Assembly: GCA_033578915.1 (NCBI GenBank)
Contig: JAVQWQ010000025.1
Coordinates: 1 to 21,446 of the forward strand
Direction: 5' to 3'
DNA: 21,446 nt
From: UBA7692 sp033578915
GTDB taxonomy: Bacteria > Bacteroidota > Bacteroidia > Chitinophagales > LD1
Shown here: piece by piece, positions 14,106 through 21,446 of the stretch
Numbering within the stretch: position 1 is the stretch's first letter
Layout of the letters: each line of letters begins with the position of its first letter
Program-made: the position numbers and the translations under genes
Notes under the pieces: model-generated
What the model saw: the letters and a program-made list of their open reading frames with translations, nothing else
The model's database searches: none
Told to the model about the DNA's origin: nothing

Positions 14106-15653
14106 ATGACATTACAGGAAGAATTTAAGCAACATATCGAAGCAGGTTATGCCTGCAAAGGAGAATACATTGTTCTTGGCACTGCTATTTTTCAAGGCAA
14201 GCCGCTACCGCAGGTGCTTGTGAAAGCGCCTTTGAAGACTTTTAACCGTCACGGCCTAATAGCCGGAGCAACAGGAACCGGAAAGACAAAAACCTTGCAG
14301 GTAATAGCAGAACAGCTTAGCCAGGCTGGGGTGCCATGTCTTTTGATGGATATTAAAGGCGACCTGAGTGGCATTGCAGCGCCCGGTGTATCAAACCCAA
14401 AGATTGAAGAGCGCCACCAACACATAGGCATAGAATGGAAACCAGCAGGCAACCCAGTTGAATTTCTTAGCCTAAGTAATGAAAAAGGAGCGCGCCTGCG
14501 TGCTACAGTGAGTGAATTCGGGCCGGTACTTTTTTCAAAAATTCTTGAACTAAACGACACACAGCAGGGAGTGGTCGCGCTCATATTTAAGTATTGCGAT
14601 GACAACCAACTGCCTCTGCTTGACCTTCAGGATTTTAAAAAGGTGATGCATTACCTGACTAATGAAGGAAAAAAAGAAGCTGAAGAGCAATACGGAAAAA
14701 TTTCAACTGCTACTACTGCTACTATACTCAGAAAAATTATAGAACTGGAGCAGCAAGGCGCTGAGAAGTTTTTTGGAGAATTATCTTTTGATGTGGAAGA
14801 TTTAGTGCGTGTGGATGAGAATGGAAGAGGTATTTTATCTATCATTCGACTCACCGATATCCAGGATAGGCCTAAATTGTTCTCCACCTTCATGCTAAGT
14901 TTGCTGGCAGAGGTTTATCGGGAATTTCCGGAAGAAGGCGATGCGGGCCGTCCAAAGTTGGTGATATTTATTGACGAAGCTCACCTTATTTTCAGCGAAG
15001 CGAGCAAAGCGCTGCTCGATCAGATTGAAACCATCGTGAAATTAATACGAAGCAAAGGGGTTGGAATATTTTTCTGTACTCAAAATCCGATGGATATACC
15101 GGATAGTGTACTGGCACAATTAGGTATGAAAGTGCAGCACGCTTTGCGTGCCTTCACAGCAAAAGATCGCACACAAATTAAAAAGACTGCCGAAAATTAT
15201 CCTATCAGTAAATATTACAAAACCGATGAATTGCTTACCTCTTTAGGAATGGGGGAAGCGCTCATCAGCGTTTTAAATGAAAAAGGTTCGCCAACCCCGC
15301 TTGCAGCTACTTTGTTGCAAGCGCCTCGCTCGAGAATGGACATACTCACGCCAGAGGAAATAGACGCTATTGTGAACAAATCTTATCTGGTTAAAAAATA
15401 TAATGAAGAAATAGATCGCGATAGCGCAAAGGAAATTCTAACGCGCAAGTTGCAAAGCATGACAGTAGCTGAAGCTAATGAGGCGCCACAACAAACTACC
15501 GACAGTTCAAGAGGTAAAAAAGAATCAACTGTTGGTAAAGCAGGAGAAGTGATTTCCGATATGGTAAACAGCGCTGCGGGAAGAACCATAATACGCGAAT
15601 TAACGAGAGGGCTGCTTGGGATGTTTTTAGGAAAGCCTACGCGGAGAAGATAA
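14106..15653 (+). CDS. HerA-like ATPase, DUF853 (YjgR) family
   Basis: Cytoplasmic P-loop ATPase of the HerA/FtsK-like superfamily, DUF853 group (E. coli YjgR type). The biological role of this group is not established; DNA translocation or processing is inferred from the HerA relation. Walker A is GATGTGKT at residues 54-61. MDIKGDLSGIA follows near residue 80. Walker B is VIFIDEAH at 286-293. A conserved GVGIFFCTQNPMDIP segment lies near 317, followed by a region reading VLAQLGMKVQHALRAFTAKD. The C-terminus ends in the family-typical ISDMVNSAAGRTIIRELTRGLLG with a basic tail. Length 515 residues is usual. It is divergent from trmB with 59 bases between the starts, and 256 noncoding bases follow it. 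Confidence 0.92.
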   Translation: MTLQEEFKQHIEAGYACKGEYIVLGTAIFQGKPLPQVLVKAPLKTFNRHGLIAGATGTGKTKTLQVIAEQLSQAGVPCLLMDIKGDLSGIAAPGVSNPKIEERHQHIGIEWKPAGNPVEFLSLSNEKGARLRATVSEFGPVLFSKILELNDTQQGVVALIFKYCDDNQLPLLDLQDFKKVMHYLTNEGKKEAEEQYGKISTATTATILRKIIELEQQGAEKFFGELSFDVEDLVRVDENGRGILSIIRLTDIQDRPKLFSTFMLSLLAEVYREFPEEGDAGRPKLVIFIDEAHLIFSEASKALLDQIETIVKLIRSKGVGIFFCTQNPMDIPDSVLAQLGMKVQHALRAFTAKDRTQIKKTAENYPISKYYKTDELLTSLGMGEALISVLNEKGSPTPLAATLLQAPRSRMDILTPEEIDAIVNKSYLVKKYNEEIDRDSAKEILTRKLQSMTVAEANEAPQQTTDSSRGKKESTVGKAGEVISDMVNSAAGRTIIRELTRGLLGMFLGKPTRRR

Positions 15654-15909
15654 TTTAATAAATAATTCTTGTATCACATCTTTTAATCAAGGGATTTTTT
15701 AATTATTGAATTTACTAGAAATGGGATTTCGTGAAGGGCCCATCTTCGGTATTTAAAGCTTAATTGTTAAGTAATATCATAGGTTTTTCATTAATAATGT
15801 TGACTTTTAACCTGAAAGACAGGTGAAGCATTATTAAAATTAAATTAATATATTTAAAATTTTATGCAACCTTTTACTTTATCTTAGTATCACTTTATAA
15901 AAAAAATAT
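15654..15909. other. Intergenic region before the giant surface-protein gene
   Basis: These 256 AT-rich bases show no gene. Small inverted repeats are present: GAAG/CTTC at 15733-15747, and CTTAA/TTAAG at 15759-15771 with a 3-base spacer. TATCTTAG at 15880-15887 is a five-of-six match to the -7 consensus and would give a leader of about 15-20 bases to ATG 15910, unlike the shorter arrangement at other starts. No strong terminator follows the ATPase gene. Confidence 0.4.
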
Positions 15910-18900
15910 ATGGGAACATCTACTCGTAAATTACTTAAATCCTGCATCTCTCTATTTTTTGCAGGATTAATCGGCGGCCATGCGCTGTCGCAAAGCGGTA
16001 TAAATTGCTGCCCTCAGTTTAGCATACGCGGTAGAGATTATTGTGAATTAACTGATACTTTGTGCTTTCAGCAAGGGGGTCAGGGACAGGGTGGTATTAA
16101 ACCTAAAATTGCTTGTAAAAATTCTAAGGAAACCTATGTTGCGATACCCAATATCAGCGGTTATAATTACCAATGGATTGCAATCGGAGGTACAGTTGTA
16201 TCCACTTCAGGAAACCAAGTAACCGTTCAATGGGGAAGCGCCAACAATGTATCTCTGACCTTAATAGCTACTGACCCATTCGGAAATTGCAAAGATTCTG
16301 TTACCGTAAACTTTTGTACTGTCGCATCGCCAAAGGCAGATTTTACTTTTCAGTCAACTGTTTGCACCAATCAACCGGTTACTTTTGTTAATACTAGCGT
16401 GGGGGGAAATCTGTTTTACTGGAATTTCGGAAATGGAAATACCTATGTAGGCGCTAATCCCCCTGCTCAAATTTACTCCACACCGGGCACATACATAGTA
16501 TCCTTGACAGCCACCAACAACAGCAATCCGCAGCGTGAAGATTGTTATTGCAAAGACATAAAATACGATACCATAAAAGTTATAAACGGAACGGGCGTAA
16601 CCATACAAGCATTAGGATGCTATGGAAGTATTTGCCCCAAAGACAGCATAATTTTACAGTACACCACACCGCTTAACTGTGCCAGCTACAACTGGACCGT
16701 AAATGGCGGAACAATTATTGCAGGCGCTGGCACGCAAACCATAACAGTGCTGTGGAATACTTCTTTCAGCGGGACACCTACCGTTTCGTTGTCAGTGCCG
16801 CCTTCATGTGCGGGAGGATGCGCTTCATCAGCCACTATTACCGTTCCCATCATCTATCCATCATATTCCATGAGTGGACCGAGCGTGCTATGCTTGGGCA
16901 GCGGAGCAAATTATTCCATTCCTACTGTTCCGGGATTATTTTATAACTGGCAGATAAGCCCACCTGGCGGTTTGTCTATAACGGGTAACAGCTTTAATAC
17001 GCCTTCGGTAAATCTTACCTCGCTTCCAACGTCTCCGGCAGGAACATATACGCTAACTGTAAATTATTACGACTCTTTAAAGAAGTGCGGTGGCACTTCA
17101 ACTAAAATCATTCACTTAAGAAGTAAATTTTCAATTACGGGGAAGAATAAAGTTTGTTTAAATCAGTCCCATATATACACGGCCGTTGGTCCGGCCAACT
17201 GGCAGGTTTATAAAAATAACTTGCTGCTACCTGCATTCTCTATAAACAATGCCGTGACAGTCAATTATACCTTCACCTCTGCCGGGCTGCACATGATAGT
17301 GGCTCAGAGTGTGAATCCTCTCAACTATTGTAATAGCGCGGATACATTTTACGTAAATGTAATTGCCCCTCCTGTATTGACGAGCAGTATCAGCAGTCCA
17401 ATTATATCCTGTCCCGGCGACCTTATTTCACTGTCAGTTTCCAGTACCAAACCGGATTTTCCTTATGTTTGGAGTTCCACCGGCGGCTGCAGCATACTGA
17501 GCAGCGATGACAATACAGCGACTGTAAGCTGTAACAGTTCAGGGACGGTGAGTGTTATTCAACAAGACCCTGACCCAAGCTTTACCTGCCCTTCAAATGT
17601 TATCAGCTTTACCATACAATTACCTTCCTCTCCCACCATCAGTGGCCCTGTAAGTGCTTGCGCAGACCAGATTTTCACATATAATGCAACCCCTACTGGC
17701 CCATTTGGGTATCAATGGTCGGTGGTAAATGGAACTATCATGAGCGGGCAGGGTACTTCTAGCGTTCAGATAAAGTGGGCAGGTTCTAGTTCCGGAACCG
17801 GCTCAGTAAGTGTAAGTAATTGTGCGGGCAGCGCCACTATTAATGTTACAGTAGCGAATCCAGCGCCTGCCACCATTTCTGCATCCTCTGTAACATGCTC
17901 CACTGCAACGCTTACCTACAGCCTTAGTGGAGGAAGCCCTTATACATGGTATCACAACGGAACTATAATCAGCGGAGCGACTAATCAATCTATCACCGCC
18001 AATGCACCTGGTATTTATGCATGTGTACCTTCAAACAATATCTGTGCCGCTTCGGCTTTATTTAATCTGAGCTTCCCTGCCAAACCCAATCTGAGCATCT
18101 CCACTCCGGTAAATACTTTTTGTGCACCCAACCCCACTACTATTCCACCTATTACATTTAACTCTGTCATCAACACAGGAGGCTCTTATAGTTACCAATG
18201 GTATTTTAATGGTAACCCTATTCCGGGAGCTAATGGCGTTTCCTACACTACTCCTCCATCATCCAATCCTCTTGGAAATTATTATTTAGTAGTACAATAC
18301 GCGCCGGGATGCTTTGTTACCTCCAACACAATAACCATAGATACAACTTGCCCTGTACCTCAAGGGGCATGTCTCCCACCTCCCTACAATGCAAATTTCA
18401 ACCATGCCTGCGCTCCTACAGGAGGAATCAATTTTACGCCTGTCTTAACAGGTACCGTTCCTCCCGGAACAACTGTAAACTGGAGTTTCGGTGATGGCAA
18501 CGGAGGCTCAGGAGGACCAACTACAACGGTTAACCACACCTATTTGGCGCCCGGAGTGTATAATGTTTGTATGGTAGTAACATCGCCGGGATACTGTGCC
18601 ATAAGTCGCTGCCTCCAGGTGCAGGTTCCTATCGTACCCCGCTTCAAAGCAAATATCGGTTGTAGCTCTGCAACACTTTCAGATACTTCTTTAGTATTGA
18701 ACGGATTTTCTTCTTACACAGTTACCTGGTCTTCAACTGGAGGTTCATTAAGTCCTACCTCCGGCCCAAGTACGGTTTTCACAGGCACCGGTACAGTGAC
18801 TATGACCGTCACGCATGGTTCGTGTACTACATCCGTTTCTCAATTTATTTCCGTTCCGGGATTAACAACAACGATAAATTCGCCTAACACTGCTTGCAGA

Positions 18901-21228
18901 TTCGCTCCTGTACAGTTTTCTGTTCCTTCTTCAAACTTTATTTCCACTATCTGGAATTTCGGAGATGGCACCAATTCTTATCAAAATCCAACTGACCATG
19001 GATATAACGCAACCGGCACATACAATGTAAGCGTTACCGCTGTAACGGCTAATGGATGTACTGTTACTGCCACCAAGAACATTGTTATACTGCCCCTGCC
19101 GGTAGTAAACTTATCAGCATCAGATACTATTATTTGCAAAGGCCAGTCAGCTCTTCTCACCGCCACGCCCGGATTTGCGCAATATGCGTGGTTTAAGGAT
19201 GGAACCTTAATATCAACGACAACTACAAACACACTTTCAGTTAATGCATCAGGAAATTATGTTGTCCAGGCAACTAACAGCAACGGATGTAGCAATCGCT
19301 CCAATAGGGTAAGAATCATTGTAGTACCATTACCCAAAGCAAAAATCAAATTTGACAACGGAAGCACTATTTGCCAGAACTCAGGAAGTGTATTCTTCAT
19401 TGCTTCCAGCCAGTATGTACAACCGAACTACTCCTATTTGTGGACAGCTCAGTCTCCCTTAATTGTTGCTACTCCAGGCTTAGCACAAACACAAATTAGT
19501 TCGAGCGGTTACATTACTCCGGGTACATATTGGGTGATATTAAAGGTTACTGATATTAATACCGGCTGTGTAAATTATGATACTTCTTGTGTATTTGTAA
19601 TGGATACATTTTCTGCATTAATATCACCGGTAGGTATGTTTTGCAAAGGCAGTTTATCAACAGTGAGCGTAGTGCATCCGGTGGGATCTGCTTATCAGTA
19701 TTTATGGTCAAATGGTATTACACAGCAAATAATATCCCCTCAAGGCCCGGGCATATACACAGTAACAGTTTTCAACTCTCAAACAGGTTGTTTCAATTCA
19801 ACGGGTACCGTAATTATAAAACCTTTACCGGATGTATCGCTCTTCCCAGCAGGATGCGATACTTTATGCGATACCTCGAAAATTTACTTCCCGCTACCTA
19901 ATGCCCTCAGCCAAACAGGCTTTCCTGCTCCTTACGGCCCGCCTAACCAAGTACAATGGTATGTGAATGGTGTTCCATATCCCGGTACTTATTTCATTAG
20001 TCTGAACGGACTGAATCCCGGAAATTATACCATAACTGCTACGGTTACGCTGAATGGCTGCACCGACTCAACAAAGCCATACCAGATATATGTGAAGAAG
20101 TGCGTGGACGACAGTTGTAAAGTAAAAGCGCTCTTTACGCATCAGGTTAACAACAATACCGTTGCCTTCACAAACCTTTCTAACGGTAACGGTACGTTGT
20201 ATTACCAATGGAATTTCGGGGATGGTAACAACTCTAATGCAGCCAACCCCGTACACGTTTACAACACACCGGGAAGCTACAACGTATGCCTTAAAGTAAT
20301 TAACATCACTGTTAAAGGCGATACCTGTATAGATAGCATGTGTATTTGTATTTGCATTTGTCAACATTCAGATAATAATAAATGCAAAGACTTTCTCACT
20401 TATCTGAACAATCAAACGCTTAATGTAGTATCTATCTCAGGGCTGACTGTTACGTTTGCGCCACCTGCTTTGCTGCCCGGAGATAAAGTAGAGTGGGATT
20501 TTACCTGCGACAACACGATAGACCTTGTTACATTCGGGAATGCCACTGCCACCCACACTTACGCAACGGGAGGCAACTATGTGGCCTGTGCAAAAATAAC
20601 CCGTTATATACAAGGCGATTCATGCTGGGCAACCTTAACTAAATATATAAAATTGAATTCTTCTTCAGGTGCCGACTCCTGCAAGTGCGATTCAACTTTT
20701 ATCAATGCGGTTAATGCAGGTTTCGCAACAAGTATTTCAGGTAACAGCATCACGGTAGTTCCGATAGCCCTTACTCCTTGCGATACTGTATATTGGGATT
20801 TTGGCGATGGCTCTCCTACTGTAATTACTATCGGAAATACTCCTGTAACGCACACATACTCCAGCCCCAGCGGCCAGTATAACATTTGTATGCTGGTAAA
20901 AAGAAAGCAAGGAGGACAGATATGCGGAAAAGAAATATGTAAGCTAATAGTTATTTCCGGCTTGCATGAAGAGCACGTCTTCAACTATGTGTCTTTGTAT
21001 CCGAATCCTGCAGAAAACCACATTAATATTGATATATCTGAGCATACAACTCAAATAAGTTTAGCTGTAACCATTGTTGACCTTTCCGGAAGGATATTAC
21101 TGTCTCAAAAGCTTTCGGGCAAGCATAGCGCTATTGATATTTCTACATTAGCAAAAGGCTCTTATAACGTGATAGTTTCTTTTGCTGAAGCTCATGAGAG
21201 AAAAATATTCAGGATCGTGAAATATTGA
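15910..21228 (+). CDS. Giant T9SS-sorted PKD/Ig-like repeat surface protein
   Basis: Exported 1772-residue modular protein, probably an adhesin or matrix component at the cell surface; no catalytic motif is seen. It has a signal peptide (residues 1 to about 28, ending ALSQS). A chain of beta-sandwich modules follows. PKD domains are marked by WNFGNGN (about 171), WSFGDGN (about 857), WNFGDGT (about 1014), WNFGDGN (about 1434) and WDFGDGS (about 1628), with a related WDFTCD at about 1528. Between them are PKD-like units of the type YNWTVNGGTIIAGAGT and Ig-like units such as YTWYHNGTIISGA and YAWFKDGTLIS. The last two units before the end repeat at about 100 residues, each opening with a Cys-rich CK motif. 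A CICICIC stretch is at 1478-1484. The sorting domain spans about 1696-1772 (SLYPNPAENHINIDIS, ending RKIFRIVKY). The gene stands alone, with its own leader and a terminator. Confidence 0.9.
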   Translation: MGTSTRKLLKSCISLFFAGLIGGHALSQSGINCCPQFSIRGRDYCELTDTLCFQQGGQGQGGIKPKIACKNSKETYVAIPNISGYNYQWIAIGGTVVSTSGNQVTVQWGSANNVSLTLIATDPFGNCKDSVTVNFCTVASPKADFTFQSTVCTNQPVTFVNTSVGGNLFYWNFGNGNTYVGANPPAQIYSTPGTYIVSLTATNNSNPQREDCYCKDIKYDTIKVINGTGVTIQALGCYGSICPKDSIILQYTTPLNCASYNWTVNGGTIIAGAGTQTITVLWNTSFSGTPTVSLSVPPSCAGGCASSATITVPIIYPSYSMSGPSVLCLGSGANYSIPTVPGLFYNWQISPPGGLSITGNSFNTPSVNLTSLPTSPAGTYTLTVNYYDSLKKCGGTSTKIIHLRSKFSITGKNKVCLNQSHIYTAVGPANWQVYKNNLLLPAFSINNAVTVNYTFTSAGLHMIVAQSVNPLNYCNSADTFYVNVIAPPVLTSSISSPIISCPGDLISLSVSSTKPDFPYVWSSTGGCSILSSDDNTATVSCNSSGTVSVIQQDPDPSFTCPSNVISFTIQLPSSPTISGPVSACADQIFTYNATPTGPFGYQWSVVNGTIMSGQGTSSVQIKWAGSSSGTGSVSVSNCAGSATINVTVANPAPATISASSVTCSTATLTYSLSGGSPYTWYHNGTIISGATNQSITANAPGIYACVPSNNICAASALFNLSFPAKPNLSISTPVNTFCAPNPTTIPPITFNSVINTGGSYSYQWYFNGNPIPGANGVSYTTPPSSNPLGNYYLVVQYAPGCFVTSNTITIDTTCPVPQGACLPPPYNANFNHACAPTGGINFTPVLTGTVPPGTTVNWSFGDGNGGSGGPTTTVNHTYLAPGVYNVCMVVTSPGYCAISRCLQVQVPIVPRFKANIGCSSATLSDTSLVLNGFSSYTVTWSSTGGSLSPTSGPSTVFTGTGTVTMTVTHGSCTTSVSQFISVPGLTTTINSPNTACRFAPVQFSVPSSNFISTIWNFGDGTNSYQNPTDHGYNATGTYNVSVTAVTANGCTVTATKNIVILPLPVVNLSASDTIICKGQSALLTATPGFAQYAWFKDGTLISTTTTNTLSVNASGNYVVQATNSNGCSNRSNRVRIIVVPLPKAKIKFDNGSTICQNSGSVFFIASSQYVQPNYSYLWTAQSPLIVATPGLAQTQISSSGYITPGTYWVILKVTDINTGCVNYDTSCVFVMDTFSALISPVGMFCKGSLSTVSVVHPVGSAYQYLWSNGITQQIISPQGPGIYTVTVFNSQTGCFNSTGTVIIKPLPDVSLFPAGCDTLCDTSKIYFPLPNALSQTGFPAPYGPPNQVQWYVNGVPYPGTYFISLNGLNPGNYTITATVTLNGCTDSTKPYQIYVKKCVDDSCKVKALFTHQVNNNTVAFTNLSNGNGTLYYQWNFGDGNNSNAANPVHVYNTPGSYNVCLKVINITVKGDTCIDSMCICICICQHSDNNKCKDFLTYLNNQTLNVVSISGLTVTFAPPALLPGDKVEWDFTCDNTIDLVTFGNATATHTYATGGNYVACAKITRYIQGDSCWATLTKYIKLNSSSGADSCKCDSTFINAVNAGFATSISGNSITVVPIALTPCDTVYWDFGDGSPTVITIGNTPVTHTYSSPSGQYNICMLVKRKQGGQICGKEICKLIVISGLHEEHVFNYVSLYPNPAENHINIDISEHTTQISLAVTIVDLSGRILLSQKLSGKHSAIDISTLAKGSYNVIVSFAEAHERKIFRIVKY

Positions 21229-21267
21229 TGCTGATCAAGTTTAGTTTTCAACTATGTGATTTTCGTT

Positions 21268-21300
21268 GAAGGGCTTATGAGTCATCGTAAGCCCTTTTTT
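21268..21300 (+). terminator. Rho-independent terminator after the giant surface-protein gene
   Basis: AAGGGCTTA (21269-21277) pairs perfectly with TAAGCCCTT (21288-21296), with a G-T closing pair possible inside and a G-T pair outside. The descending arm runs into six T at 21295-21300. It lies about 40 bases after the stop codon at 21228 and is the clearest terminator in the window. Confidence 0.9.
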
Positions 21301-21407
21301 AAAATGTGTGTGAGCTGAGTAAGATTGTTTTTTATTCGGGTATATATCAACATACTGTAAAATGTTTCGGAGTGTCCGCTTAGCGCTGAAGAGCCTGCTT
21401 AATTTCT
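21301..21407. other. Noncoding stretch to the right-edge repeat
   Basis: About 107 bases after the terminator with no recognisable gene or strong structure. It does not resemble the sequence next to the left-edge repeat, so the two repeats do not share long flanks inside the window. Confidence 0.5.
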
Positions 21408-21434
21408 GGGTGAGGGATGCGGAGGGCGCGAGCG
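21408..21434 (-). repeat. 27-base GC-rich repeat, right-edge copy (inverted)
   Basis: Exact reverse complement of positions 3-29. It continues to the window end with CACTTCGACAGG-type sequence that has no counterpart visible at the left edge. The core contains the small palindrome GCGCGAGCGC (21426-21435). See the left copy for interpretation. Confidence 0.75.
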
Positions 21435-21446
21435 CACTTCGACAGG

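Noticed and set aside
14047..14112. 22-residue N-terminal extension of TrmB to 14112
   Set aside because: The family N-terminus starts at MGGRKSKRKKFAE (14046), and the longer form would overlap the divergent ATPase start.
20604..20984. Minus-strand 126-residue frame
   Set aside because: It lies entirely within the giant surface-protein gene, in a region encoding clear PKD motifs.
15910..21228. CRISPR-like or tandem DNA repeats inside the giant gene
   Set aside because: The repetition is at protein-module level with diverged DNA, with no regular repeat-spacer pattern.
1..21446. Whole window as a transposon or genomic island bounded by the 27-base repeats
   Set aside because: No transposase, integrase or target duplication is visible, and the contents are ordinary chromosomal genes.

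Overview
The window looks like a piece of a Bacteroidota chromosome. It is AT-rich, and gene starts lack Shine-Dalgarno sequences. Four of the eleven protein genes end in a type A C-terminal sorting domain of the type IX secretion system (T9SS). The sorted proteins carry PKD, FN3, BACON-like and Ig-like modules typical of that phylum. I cannot fix the family from sequence alone. No rRNA, tRNA, CRISPR array, transposase or phage gene was recognised.

Layout. Positions 1-571 hold no gene, only a GC-rich repeat at the very edge and small hairpins. Positions 572-6243 are three co-directional plus-strand genes: a GT-B glycosyltransferase, a 1024-residue T9SS-exported N-acetylmuramoyl-L-alanine amidase, and a second GT-B glycosyltransferase. 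Positions 6320-9633 on the minus strand form a compact operon for the last steps of cobalamin assembly: a T9SS-sorted surface protein, then cobT, cobS and a cobC-like phosphatase. Its gene borders overlap or nearly touch. Upstream on the same strand (9713-11707) is a T9SS-sorted von Willebrand factor A protein. A divergent intergenic stretch then leads to a plus-strand PhoX/DUF839 lipoprotein (11873-13426). This converges on a trmB-like tRNA methyltransferase gene (minus strand, about 13349-14046) that is broken by at least two frameshifts, probably three. Divergent from trmB is a HerA/DUF853 (YjgR-type) ATPase (14106-15653). The rest (15910-21228) is one 1772-residue modular secreted protein, followed by a clear intrinsic terminator.

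How the genes relate. CobT, CobS and CobC activate the lower-ligand base, join it to the corrin ring and dephosphorylate an intermediate; the corrin-ring genes are absent here. The surface protein translationally coupled to cobT is the best candidate for an under-described function, perhaps outer-surface corrinoid capture, but that is inference from position. The other exported proteins (amidase, VWA protein, giant PKD protein) are probably cell-surface or released factors and have no visible link to each other.

Points worth a second look: the cluster of reading-frame breaks at 13327-13685, which touches both phoX and trmB; a 27-base inverted repeat at the two window edges; and TAnnTTTG-like elements placed 4-7 bases before several start codons, which suggests leaderless or nearly leaderless transcripts. 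I did not find a clearly new multi-gene system.
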